A stretch of DNA of 9,919 nucleotides, from positions 1-9,919 of the forward strand of contig CAYSDH010000092.1 in NCBI GenBank assembly GCA_964429805.1. Direction: 5' to 3'. This document shows positions 1-7,174 of the stretch, in pieces (the first letter of the stretch is position 1; each line of letters starts with the position of its first letter). Origin of the DNA: CAYSDH01 sp964429805. Lineage in GTDB: Bacteria; Bacteroidota; Bacteroidia; Flavobacteriales_D; JABDKJ01. The position numbers and the translations under genes were made by a program. The notes beneath the pieces were generated by a model that was not told the DNA's origin, did no database searches, and saw nothing but the letters and a program-made list of their open reading frames with translations.

Positions 1-186
1 TGACAGTCTAATTTATTCAATTTTTAGATTGTCCTATTTTCGGGGAGGTTTACACTCTCATTAAAGTACTTTGTAAGAATCTGAAGTGTTTGCGCTCACT
101 TAATCAACGATACGGAGACAAAACCACTGTATGGAGCGCGTATCTGGCTGCTGCTGCACTCTGCTCTTTGTTGTAAATTTGACACG
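1..186. other. Leader region upstream of the first glycosyltransferase, no clear gene
   Basis: No complete gene is visible here. The plus-strand frame starting at base 2 is open from the window edge to a TAA at 62-64 (20 codons, ending GGLHSH), so it could be the tail of an upstream gene, but an open stretch this short is easily chance. The bases 174-181 (TAAATTTG) match the Bacteroidota -7 promoter element TAnnTTTG, but there is no TTG-type -33 element at the usual spacing, and a start site there would leave almost no leader before the GTG at 187. I see no terminator hairpin or RNA gene. Confidence 0.4.
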
Positions 187-1071
187 GTGAACGTCCGTGG
201 AGATAAAAAAGAAAAGCTGGTATCTATCTGTGTACCCACCTATAATGGAGCTACGTATCTGCACGAGACGCTGGCCTGCATCAAGGCGCAAGACTATGGC
301 CACATAGAAGTCATTATTAGTGATGACCAAAGCAAGGATGACACTCTGAAAATTGCTACGCAGTATGCCCAAGAGTCAGATTTCCCTGTTCACATCCACA
401 AGCATACGCCAGCAGGCATAGGCGCAAACTGGAACCACTGCATCAGCAAAGCACATGGCGCGTACATCAAGTTCCTCTTTCAAGACGACCTGATGACTGC
501 AGACTGTGTGCGCAGAATGGTTGACACCTTTGACGCGCACCCTGATACTGGCATAGTCGCCAGCAAGCGCACTTTTCTGTACACCACTGAGAACAAAGAG
601 CTCGTGGAGCGCATGTCGAAGTATGAGGATTTGCAAGAGGGCATGACCGAACAAGGTGGCTATCATGTGTTGAGCAACACACTCTTTGGCCAAGCCAACT
701 TCATGAGCTCTCCGTACAATAAAGTCGGTGAACCAAGCGTGACCATGTTTCGCAAATCGCTGATCGACACAGTGGGTTTATACAGAGAAGATCTCGATCA
801 AATACTGGATTACGAATTCTGCTACCGTGTGCTCAGAAATGCCACGATACGCGTAATCAAAGACAAACTCGTCACGTTCAGAATCCACGATACGCAGGCC
901 TCGCAGGTCAATCAAAACAAGGCCATAAAAGACTACGAGCGCTGGGAACGCATGCTCTATGACGACTACAATCACTTGATACATCCTGAGCTCAAAGAAA
1001 AACTCTACCAGCGTTATCATCCATGGCCTGAGCTAAAGCGAAAGATTAAAGCCAAACTGACCAGGAGCTAA
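187..1071 (+). CDS. Family 2 glycosyltransferase (GT-A fold), first of three
   Basis: This 294-residue protein is a cytoplasmic or membrane-peripheral glycosyltransferase that adds one sugar from a nucleotide donor to a growing lipid-linked glycan. The N-terminal GT2 signature VPTYNG lies at residues 16-21, the nucleotide-binding segment ISDDQSKDDT at about 44-53, and the metal-binding DXD-like motif appears as FQDD at about 98-101. There is no transmembrane segment. The C-terminus is a short basic tail (ELKRKIKAKLTRS). The start is GTG: the frame is open back to a TGA at 82-84 but contains no ATG or TTG upstream, and the GT2 core begins only about 12 residues after the GTG. No strong ribosome binding site precedes it. 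The next gene begins two bases after its stop, so the two are probably co-transcribed. Donor and acceptor cannot be read from the sequence. The family call is secure; the exact start is less so. Confidence 0.93.
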   Translation: MNVRGDKKEKLVSICVPTYNGATYLHETLACIKAQDYGHIEVIISDDQSKDDTLKIATQYAQESDFPVHIHKHTPAGIGANWNHCISKAHGAYIKFLFQDDLMTADCVRRMVDTFDAHPDTGIVASKRTFLYTTENKELVERMSKYEDLQEGMTEQGGYHVLSNTLFGQANFMSSPYNKVGEPSVTMFRKSLIDTVGLYREDLDQILDYEFCYRVLRNATIRVIKDKLVTFRIHDTQASQVNQNKAIKDYERWERMLYDDYNHLIHPELKEKLYQRYHPWPELKRKIKAKLTRS

Positions 1072-1073
1072 AC

Positions 1074-2000
1074 ATGAGTCCACGCGTCAGTGTCATAGTG
1101 CCTAATTACAATCACGCCTCTTTTTTAAAAGAGCGCATGGACAGCATCTTTAATCAGACGTACACCGATTTTGAAATCATTCTGCTTGATGACTGCAGCA
1201 GTGATGATAGCCCGCGTATGCTCAAGGAACTGGAGCATCATGAGCAAGTGAGCGCTGTGATACTCAATACTGAAAACAGCGGATCGACCTTCAGGCAATG
1301 GCGCAAAGGAATGGCGCAGGCCAAAGGAGAACTCATCTGGATAGCGGAAAGCGATGACTCCTGCACGGCAGACTTTTTGGCACAGGCTATTCAAGCATTT
1401 GATTCAGAACCAAAGACCGTGGTCTTTTACGCCCAAAGTCTAATGGTAGACAAAGACGGAGCGACTATCAGAGATAATAAAATCTGGACTGACGACCTGA
1501 GCGAAGCGCTTTGGGAGAGCGACTTTCAGTTGGATGGAAAGGAGTTTATCTCAGAGTACTTGATCCATAAAAATGTTATTCCCAATGCCAGCGCAGTGCT
1601 CTTTGACAAGTCGGTGGGCATGCCTTTTTTAGACGAAGTGCAGGAGTACAAAATGTGCGGTGACTGGCTGTTTTGGCTGCTGTTGTGCGCAGAGGGTACG
1701 GTGGCATACTCGGCTAAACGCATGAACCGTTTTCGCTCATTGGTGCAGTCTACTAGAAATCACACCAGCATGGGCAAGAAGCGCAGAAGACTGGACGAAG
1801 AAACGCGCTTACTCTCTGTGATAAGCAAAAAGGGATATGTCAAAGAAGCCCTCCTCGAAGCACGAGCTGAAGAAATGGTCAACAGATGGCTGCATATACA
1901 CTCCAAACGCTCCGCACTTTCATCTCCGTTTTACGCCTTGTTAAATCATGATATCATAGCACTGAGTAAGGTAGAGTTAGCCAAAAGACTTTTGCACTGA
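1074..2000 (+). CDS. Family 2 glycosyltransferase, second of three
   Basis: This 308-residue GT-A glycosyltransferase carries the signature VPNYNH at residues 9-14, LLDDCSSDDS at 37-46 and the metal-site motif AESDD at 91-95. The stretch FRQWRKGMAQAKGELIWI just before the metal site is typical of a GT2 subgroup common in O-antigen and capsule loci. It probably transfers one sugar of the repeat unit at the inner face of the cytoplasmic membrane; the donor is unknown. The ATG is well placed: AGGAG at 1063-1067 sits six bases upstream, inside the end of the preceding gene, which is one of the few clear Shine-Dalgarno sequences in the window. Only two bases separate it from the preceding gene, which implies one transcript. 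It is followed by the longest intergenic gap on this strand, so the first two glycosyltransferases may form their own unit. Confidence 0.93.
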   Translation: MSPRVSVIVPNYNHASFLKERMDSIFNQTYTDFEIILLDDCSSDDSPRMLKELEHHEQVSAVILNTENSGSTFRQWRKGMAQAKGELIWIAESDDSCTADFLAQAIQAFDSEPKTVVFYAQSLMVDKDGATIRDNKIWTDDLSEALWESDFQLDGKEFISEYLIHKNVIPNASAVLFDKSVGMPFLDEVQEYKMCGDWLFWLLLCAEGTVAYSAKRMNRFRSLVQSTRNHTSMGKKRRRLDEETRLLSVISKKGYVKEALLEARAEEMVNRWLHIHSKRSALSSPFYALLNHDIIALSKVELAKRLLH

Positions 2001-2182
2001 GGCCCTTGGTTTCACACCTTTTGAGACAGTCTAAATTTTATGATAGTATCCCTCCTATTCGTACCTTCGTGGCCTAAGCCAAGTGGCACAGAGCAAACGG
2101 ATACCGTGACCTTTGAACACAATCGGACTGAATAAAGAACAGCAGTGCGAGGGACGCTTATAATTTTTAACCCAAGTAGTAC
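2001..2182. other. Intergenic gap before the acyl carrier protein gene; possible promoter
   Basis: This is the only sizeable gap in the plus-strand gene run. It holds a perfect TATAAT at 2159-2164, overlapping TAATTTTT at 2161-2168 (one mismatch to the Bacteroidota element TAnnTTTG), 14 or more bases before the ATG at 2183. A second near match, TAAATTTT, lies at 2032-2039. Neither has a convincing upstream -33/-35 element at normal spacing, so a promoter is plausible but not shown. No rho-independent terminator with a stable stem is apparent after 2000. A 31-codon ATG reading frame (2040-2135) lies in the gap and starts with residues resembling the beginning of a GT4-type glycosyltransferase; it is treated as a possible remnant rather than a gene. 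Confidence 0.35.
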
Positions 2183-2422
2183 ATGGATACCGAGTTACAA
2201 GAGAGAGTTTTAAAAATCATGAACACCGTTCTTGAAAACAAGTCGCTTGACAAATTGACTTCCTTAGAACCTGATATGCATCTGAAGAATAATGTCGGTT
2301 TTAATTCTCTTGACCTAGCGGAATTGACCGTTCGTATAGAAGCAGAATTTGATGTCGATATCTTTGAAGCGGGCATCGTCAACACCGTTGGTGAAGTGCT
2401 AGACAAACTGAAGGACTCGTAA
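2183..2422 (+). CDS. Dedicated acyl carrier protein
   Basis: This 79-residue acidic protein has the length and helical pattern of an acyl carrier protein. The phosphopantetheine attachment site is Ser42, in the motif GFNSLDLAEL at residues 39-48, followed by the acidic recognition helix (RIEAEFDVDIF). After modification by a phosphopantetheinyl transferase it would carry an acyl thioester in the cytoplasm. The usual Asp before the attachment serine (DSL) is Asn here, a change seen in some specialised carriers rather than in the housekeeping fatty-acid carrier. Its stop codon overlaps the ATG of the adenylating enzyme by one base (TAATG), which points to translational coupling and to that enzyme as its loading partner. 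The position within a glycan locus suggests it supplies an acyl group for a sugar, not fatty-acid synthesis. The family call is strong; the cargo is unknown. Confidence 0.93.
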   Translation: MDTELQERVLKIMNTVLENKSLDKLTSLEPDMHLKNNVGFNSLDLAELTVRIEAEFDVDIFEAGIVNTVGEVLDKLKDS

Positions 2423-3657
2423 TGAGTATTTTTCTGAGTGATAGTGAACACGAAAGACTAGTTACTTGGGACTTTCTTATTGAGGACATCAAGGGTAGCA
2501 CCTCGTATAACCCTTACTGCAAATCTGCAGAATACTATGAGGTGTTTAAGCACATCGTCTCTTCGATGCTGCTGGGCGAAGAAATCATTCTGTTAGATTC
2601 TGATTTTAGCGATGATGAGCTTTCTACGCTCACTGGACACACGGAATTCAGCAGCTTTGATAAGGCGATTGCCACAAATGTCTTTGGCGCTATCACCAGC
2701 AAAGAAGAGCTTATAAAAAAACTGAGCAATCCCTCCACAGATTGGAAAATCACGCTCTATACATCAGGCACCACCGGAGTGCCGAAGAAGGTGAGTCACG
2801 ATTTCAAATCGATCACACGTTTTGTAAAAGTCTCTGAGCGAAACAGCAACAGCATTTGGGGATTTGCATACAACCCCACACACATGGCGGGCATTCAAGT
2901 ATTTTTCCAAGCCCTGTTAAACGGAAATTCTATTATTCGCCTGTTTGGACTAGATACCGACAAGGTGCACAGCGAAATTGGAACGCATCAAATCAGCCAC
3001 ATATCTGCCACGCCTACTTTTTACAGACTGCTGATGCCATGTGCTAAGCATTTTGAAGCCGTGCAGCGCATTACCTCAGGTGGCGAAAAATTTAATGAGC
3101 AGACTTTTGAGAATCTCAAGTCCATATTTCCGAATGCGAAAATCACGAATGTCTATGCCTCAACTGAGGCGGGCTCCCTCTTCGCTTCTCAAGATGATGT
3201 GTTTAGTGTGCCCAGTCAATATGAAGACATGGTGCGCATAGAAGACAATGAGCTGTCCATCCATAGTAGCCTACTTGGTAATACGGGGTCAAGTGTTGCC
3301 GAGTGGTATAATACTGGAGACCTTGTTGAGGTGGTGGGCCAAGACCCTCTAAAATTTCGCTTTTTGAATCGTAAAAGTGAGATGATTAATGTAGGTGGAT
3401 ACAAGGTAAACCCGCATGAGGTAGAAGAAGCCATCATGTGCCTTGACGGTATAAAAAATGCCCGAGTCTATGCCAAGTCAAACTCTGTGCTTGGAAATCT
3501 AGTCTGCTGTGAAGTAGTGATTCATGACAGGGAAATCACTGAAGCGGCCATACGGACCTTTCTTCAAACTAAGATTCAAGAATTTAAAATCCCTAGATTC
3601 ATTCGCTTTGTTGATGAACTCTCTACCACTCGAACCGGGAAAATAAAACGAAACTAG
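2422..3657 (+). CDS. Adenylate-forming acyl ligase (AMP-binding family), probable acyl-ACP ligase
   Basis: This 411-residue enzyme belongs to the acyl-CoA synthetase/NRPS adenylation superfamily, which activates a carboxylic acid with ATP and transfers the acyl-AMP to a thiol. The core motifs appear in order: the A3 phosphate loop YTSGTTGVPKKV at 113-124, the A5 motif YASTEAG at 245-251, the A7 motif YNTGD at 296-300, the A8 hinge NVGGYKVNPHEVE at 323-335, and the A10 catalytic lysine (K407 in TGKIKR) close to the C-terminus. All catalytic elements are present, yet the protein is about 100 residues shorter than a typical acyl-CoA synthetase; the deficit is in the region before A3, suggesting a small substrate pocket or a reduced N-terminal subdomain. 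The one-base overlap with the carrier-protein gene makes that carrier the likely acceptor, although CoA cannot be excluded. The substrate (hydroxy acid, short acid or amino acid) cannot be read by eye. Confidence 0.9.
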   Translation: MSIFLSDSEHERLVTWDFLIEDIKGSTSYNPYCKSAEYYEVFKHIVSSMLLGEEIILLDSDFSDDELSTLTGHTEFSSFDKAIATNVFGAITSKEELIKKLSNPSTDWKITLYTSGTTGVPKKVSHDFKSITRFVKVSERNSNSIWGFAYNPTHMAGIQVFFQALLNGNSIIRLFGLDTDKVHSEIGTHQISHISATPTFYRLLMPCAKHFEAVQRITSGGEKFNEQTFENLKSIFPNAKITNVYASTEAGSLFASQDDVFSVPSQYEDMVRIEDNELSIHSSLLGNTGSSVAEWYNTGDLVEVVGQDPLKFRFLNRKSEMINVGGYKVNPHEVEEAIMCLDGIKNARVYAKSNSVLGNLVCCEVVIHDREITEAAIRTFLQTKIQEFKIPRFIRFVDELSTTRTGKIKRN

Positions 3658-3658
3658 A

Positions 3659-4381
3659 ATGAACATACTAATCACTGGTATTTCAAAAGGCTTAGGCCTA
3701 AAAATGACTCAGACTTTTTTGGCTAAGGGCTGGACTGTCTATGGACTCAGCAGAAGCAAGTCAGCAGGCTTAGACGCGTTGATGCAGGAGCATCCTGATA
3801 ACCTGAAGTGGTTAGCCTATGACTTGACCAACAGTGACACAATCAGAAAAGACATTTTTAAAGAGTGGATTGGCTTTGATACTCCGATACACGGTTTCGT
3901 CAATAATGCGGCAATGGCCTATGATGACATTGTGACTAACGTCAACTTGGCCCCGCTCGAAAAAATGTATCATGTCAACGTGTTTTCGCCCATGATACTC
4001 ACCAAGTTTGTGCTCAGACAGATGCTGCTTCACAATGTCAAAGGCAGTGTGGTACACCTGTCTTCAATAAGCGTGCATACTGGCTATAAAGGCTTGTCAA
4101 TGTATGCGTCAACCAAAGGTGCGCTAGAGGCATTTTCTAAAAACACGGCTCGAGAGTGGGGCGAAAAAGGTATTCGTTCTAACTGCTTAGTTGCCGGGTT
4201 TATGGAAACCGAAATGAGTGCCACTCTGAGTGATGATCAGAAAAACAGAATATACAAACGCACATCAATGAAGCAAGCCGTAAACATTAATTCGGTCACA
4301 GATACCATCGGTTTCTTGCTGTCTGACGAGGCGAAGTCCATCACGGGACAAAACATTCATGTGGATAACGGAACCATATAA
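3659..4381 (+). CDS. Short-chain dehydrogenase/reductase, FabG-like
   Basis: This is a 240-residue classical SDR oxidoreductase using NAD(P)H. The Rossmann dinucleotide motif TGISKGLG is at residues 6-13, the structural NNA at 82-84, and the catalytic tetrad is complete: Asn107, Ser136, Tyr149 and Lys153 (YASTK). The C-terminus, TGQNIHVDNG, fits the FabG-like pattern TGQ-x-DGG. The length is normal for the family and no membrane segment is seen. Its ATG starts one base after the stop of the acyl ligase, in the same transcript. From that position I infer that it reduces a 3-ketoacyl group on the carrier protein to 3-hydroxyacyl. Reduction of a keto-sugar nucleotide is the main alternative, since SDR enzymes do this in many glycan loci. 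The family assignment is very secure, the substrate is not. Confidence 0.92.
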   Translation: MNILITGISKGLGLKMTQTFLAKGWTVYGLSRSKSAGLDALMQEHPDNLKWLAYDLTNSDTIRKDIFKEWIGFDTPIHGFVNNAAMAYDDIVTNVNLAPLEKMYHVNVFSPMILTKFVLRQMLLHNVKGSVVHLSSISVHTGYKGLSMYASTKGALEAFSKNTAREWGEKGIRSNCLVAGFMETEMSATLSDDQKNRIYKRTSMKQAVNINSVTDTIGFLLSDEAKSITGQNIHVDNGTI

Positions 4382-4405
4382 ATCAACACTTGTAAAAGCG
4401 CTGAC

Positions 4406-5185
4406 ATGAAGTTCAACAACGAGAATGTAACGATTGGTAAGAATGTAACGATTGGCAAGAATGTGAAAATCGGGGATGACACGGTCATATATGACAATGT
4501 AGTGATCGGTGACGATACCATAATCTGCAACAACTGCATTATCGGTGAGCCTGTAAACGACTATTACAGCAGCGAGAACTACGAAAATCCGGCCACGCAT
4601 ATTGGTGCGAATTCCTTAATACGCAGCCACTGCATTATCTATGCCGACTCTACGTTTGGCGACAATCTCATGACCGGTCATCGTGTCACAGTGAGAGAGA
4701 AGACAAAGGCTGGCCACCATTGTATGTTTGGCTCATACTCAGATATACAGGGTCTCTGCACCATTGGTAACTACAACCGTTTTCATAGCTATGTCAACGT
4801 AGGTCAAGGAAGCGAGCTTGGAGATTATGTGTTTATATATCCATATGTGGTGTTAACTAATGATCCGACTCCACCCTCTCACACGCTAAGCGGAGTACAG
4901 ATTGGAGATTTTAGTCAGATTACTACTGCAGCCATTTTATTGCCGGGTTGTGTGATTGGCAAACACTCCATGGTCGCTGCGAACTCCACGGCTGGTGGCA
5001 CCTATCCAGATGATAGTTTTATCTCAGGCTCTCCTGCAAAACTGTGTGGCGTACTGAGCAAGATGCCGTTTTTTAACGAGCAGAATAAACGCTACTACCC
5101 GTGGGTAGACAACTTTAGCAAAGGAATGCCTTGGGCAGAAGAAGGTTTTCAAACCTGGGCTGAGAAAAAATCTGACAAGGAGTAA
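4406..5185 (+). CDS. Left-handed beta-helix (hexapeptide repeat) acyltransferase, probable sugar N-acyltransferase
   Basis: This 259-residue protein shows hexapeptide repeats of the form (I/V)-G-x-x-x-x over roughly residues 5-200, which fold into the left-handed beta-helix of the LpxA/LpxD/WlbB/FdtC transferases. These act as cytoplasmic trimers, moving an acyl group from CoA or acyl carrier protein to a sugar amine or hydroxyl. The segment RFHSYVNVGQGSELG at about 125-139 supplies His127 as a candidate catalytic base, and a segment YVVLTNDPTPPS follows at about 147-158, as in nucleotide-sugar acyltransferases. The C-terminal 50 residues are a non-helix cap rich in aromatics. It lies downstream of the carrier protein, ligase and reductase genes, so an acyl-ACP donor is inferred, with the dTDP-3-amino sugar made by the minus-strand genes as likely acceptor. 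An O-acyltransferase role is possible. The first two repeats are a near-exact DNA duplication. Confidence 0.9.
   Translation: MKFNNENVTIGKNVTIGKNVKIGDDTVIYDNVVIGDDTIICNNCIIGEPVNDYYSSENYENPATHIGANSLIRSHCIIYADSTFGDNLMTGHRVTVREKTKAGHHCMFGSYSDIQGLCTIGNYNRFHSYVNVGQGSELGDYVFIYPYVVLTNDPTPPSHTLSGVQIGDFSQITTAAILLPGCVIGKHSMVAANSTAGGTYPDDSFISGSPAKLCGVLSKMPFFNEQNKRYYPWVDNFSKGMPWAEEGFQTWAEKKSDKE
4423..4458 (+). repeat. 18-bp tandem duplication coding for one beta-helix hexapeptide
   Basis: Two adjacent 18-bp units (4423-4440 and 4441-4458) differ at a single base, T or C at the sixteenth position, and a third, diverged unit follows to 4476. Each encodes NVTIGK in register with the hexapeptide periodicity of the acyltransferase, so gain or loss of a unit keeps the reading frame and adds or removes one rung of the N-terminal helix. 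Near identity at third codon positions points to a recent duplication rather than ancient repeat structure. Confidence 0.85.
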
Positions 5186-5194
5186 AGTACAGTC

Positions 5195-6220
5195 ATGAAA
5201 AAGAAACTGTACTTCCATATCGGATGGCCCAAGACGGGAACTAGCTTTTTGCAATCCATCTTATTCGCTGCGGAGAATGAGGAATTTCTGCAGTCAAACT
5301 CCACACGGCCAATTAAAGGCATATTCAGTCATTCTTCTCTAGAAGAGCTTACTCAGATACGAAACTGCTCTGCCCAAGAAATAAGTGCAGCATTAAAATC
5401 AAAGACTGACCTCTACCCTAGCGCCAAGACTTTTGTGCTTTCGCAAGAGTCAATGGCTAGTCTGGAAAATGCAGATGTAGCAAAGCTAGGCACAGCTTTG
5501 GCTGACTATGACACAAAGATTATCATCTACCTCAGACGGCAAGACGGGATCTGTGAGTCGAGCTGGAAGCAGTGGTATATCAAATTGATGAGCTTTTCTG
5601 AGCGGCTTGAAGAATACAAGTCCGACCCTATACGCTATGCTGCCAAGCTAGAGACTTGGGAAAAGGCCTTTGGGCTGGAAAACATGATGGTCAGAACCTA
5701 TGAGAAAGAGGTGCTGAAAAAAGGACTTGAAGATGACTTCTTTCCACTGATCGGTTTAGACCACTCGCAGATGCACATTCCTGCAGCATCTGTAAACACT
5801 GGCTTTGACAGAGACACGCTTGACATACTGTATCACAGCCGAGAAAACCTCAATGGGATACATGATAACCGTTTAAACAATGTGTTTTCGAAGTATCAAG
5901 GTGCGAAGAAGCAATTTCAAAAATATCAGTTGCTCTCCATGACTGAGCGCAAAGCCTTGCTTGAGCTACATCGAGAAGAGAACCGCGCTATTGCAAAAAA
6001 GTATCAAGGCCGTGACGAAGACTTGTTTTCTATGCATGTGCCTGATGAGGAAGACAGCAAATTTGACGGTATAGCCGCAGAAAAAGCAATTCCTTTTTTA
6101 ACCAAGATTATACTTGACCAACAGGAAGAGATACAGCAATTAAATAGTAGAAAATCATCGACTGGCCCGATGGGTTATAAGCAAATACTTAAAGCCTTGT
6201 TGCGGAGGATTAAATCTTAA
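5195..6220 (+). CDS. PAPS-dependent carbohydrate sulfotransferase
   Basis: This 341-residue enzyme is predicted to transfer sulfate from 3'-phosphoadenosine 5'-phosphosulfate to a glycan. The 5'-phosphosulfate-binding loop is GWPKTGTS at residues 10-17, immediately after the first beta-strand (KLYFHI). The 3'-phosphate site is the strand IIYLRRQDG at about 110-118 with Arg114/Arg115 and a serine in ESSW at about 121-124. The motif order and spacing suit cytosolic carbohydrate sulfotransferases; there is no signal peptide or membrane anchor. The C-terminus ends in a basic tail (GYKQILKALLRRIKS). AAGGAG at 5177-5182 overlaps the stop of the preceding gene, 12 bases from the ATG, a long but possible spacing. 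Its place among glycosyltransferases suggests that a repeat-unit sugar is sulfated before export. The acceptor is unknown, and the catalytic base cannot be fixed without an alignment. Confidence 0.88.
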   Translation: MKKKLYFHIGWPKTGTSFLQSILFAAENEEFLQSNSTRPIKGIFSHSSLEELTQIRNCSAQEISAALKSKTDLYPSAKTFVLSQESMASLENADVAKLGTALADYDTKIIIYLRRQDGICESSWKQWYIKLMSFSERLEEYKSDPIRYAAKLETWEKAFGLENMMVRTYEKEVLKKGLEDDFFPLIGLDHSQMHIPAASVNTGFDRDTLDILYHSRENLNGIHDNRLNNVFSKYQGAKKQFQKYQLLSMTERKALLELHREENRAIAKKYQGRDEDLFSMHVPDEEDSKFDGIAAEKAIPFLTKIILDQQEEIQQLNSRKSSTGPMGYKQILKALLRRIKS

Positions 6221-6241
6221 ACCGTTACAAATTTGACAAAG

Positions 6242-7174
6242 ATGGTGACGGATACTAGTGTAGATCTAATCAGTGTAGTAGTGCCTGCATATAACCATGA
6301 GGACTTTGTAGACCAATGCATTGACTCCTTGCTTAATCAGAGCTATCCGCGCATCGAGCTTATTATTCTCAATGACGGCTCTGCCGACAACACCGCGCAG
6401 CGAATAGAGCAGCGCAGAGCAGAGTGCGAGCAACGATTTGAGAAGTTCCTGTTTATAGATAAGACCAATTCTGGTGTAATCAGCACCATCAATCAAGGAA
6501 TCTCACATACGAGTGGACGTTTTTTAGCCATCTGTGCCTCTGACGATGCATATACTGAGAATGCCTTTGACACTCTCCATTCCTTTTTGTCCAAAAATCC
6601 AGACTACGTGCTGGCCGTGGGTGATAATCACTTCTTTGACGAGCACGGCACAATCTGTTATTGGAATGAGCATAATCATGTGGTCTATGATAAAGCTGAC
6701 GCGGCTTTTCTCAGTTTTGGAGACAAACTAAAGCAGGTGCGTAAAGAGATTGACTTTGACTCGCCCACATTTGGAGAGTACAGTACTTTCTTTAAGGGAA
6801 ACTACGTGCCTAATGGCTACCTGTTTGATAGAGAAGTCTTTGCCGAGTCAATAGGCGGCTATGCTGAAAATGCACCTTTGGAAGATCTCTATCTGCATTT
6901 CCAACTCGCTAAGCACGGGAAGTATAAATACATCGACACACCGTTGTTCTACTATCGCAGACACAGCGGAAATTTTTCTGTCAATAGGCTAAAAATGGTC
7001 GAAATATCTTGGCAGACTTTTTTACTTGAAGAGGAATACGCGCTCAATAACGGACACAAGGCGGAGTATGAGAGATTCAAAAAAAGACACCTCGAGACAT
7101 TACAATCTGTTCAGCCAGCACCTCCTTCCCTGCTCTCTTCATTAAAGCTGCGATTGAAAAAACTCCTCAAATAG
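6242..7174 (+). CDS. Family 2 glycosyltransferase, third of three
   Basis: This GT-A glycosyltransferase has 310 residues from the ATG at 6242; a TTG at 6233 would add three residues. I prefer the ATG because the GT2 core (ISVVVPAYNH) begins about ten residues later and TTG starts are rare. Motifs are VPAYNH at about 14-19, the nucleotide site ILNDGSADNT at about 42-51 and the metal-site motif CASDDA at about 98-103. The acidic cluster ENAPLEDLYLHFQ in the C-terminal half matches the (E)D-x-x-L/W catalytic-base region of GT2 enzymes, followed by YYRRHSGNFS. The C-terminus is a strongly basic, leucine-rich tail (SLKLRLKKLLK). GGAGG at 6204-6208 is too far upstream to serve either start. It is the last gene before the convergent junction. 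The sugar specificity is unknown. Confidence 0.92.
   Translation: MVTDTSVDLISVVVPAYNHEDFVDQCIDSLLNQSYPRIELIILNDGSADNTAQRIEQRRAECEQRFEKFLFIDKTNSGVISTINQGISHTSGRFLAICASDDAYTENAFDTLHSFLSKNPDYVLAVGDNHFFDEHGTICYWNEHNHVVYDKADAAFLSFGDKLKQVRKEIDFDSPTFGEYSTFFKGNYVPNGYLFDREVFAESIGGYAENAPLEDLYLHFQLAKHGKYKYIDTPLFYYRRHSGNFSVNRLKMVEISWQTFLLEEEYALNNGHKAEYERFKKRHLETLQSVQPAPPSLLSSLKLRLKKLLK

Noticed and set aside
63..72. Perfect 10-bp palindrome AAAGTACTTT in the leader
   Set aside because: About ten such palindromes are expected by chance in 10 kb; no spacing to a promoter or repeat partner supports an operator.
376..693. Minus-strand reading frames of up to 105 codons opposite the first glycosyltransferase
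   Set aside because: They lie entirely within a gene with clear GT2 motifs and show no domain or context of their own.
2085..2097. Short inverted repeat GCCAAGTGGC in the gap before the carrier-protein gene
   Set aside because: A four-base stem with a two-base loop cannot form a stable structure.
4265..4600. A 111-codon minus-strand reading frame opposite the start of the beta-helix gene
   Set aside because: It is the antisense of a hexapeptide-repeat coding region; its repetitive YRILT/NRYIL pattern is explained by the repeats on the other strand and it overlaps two well-supported genes.
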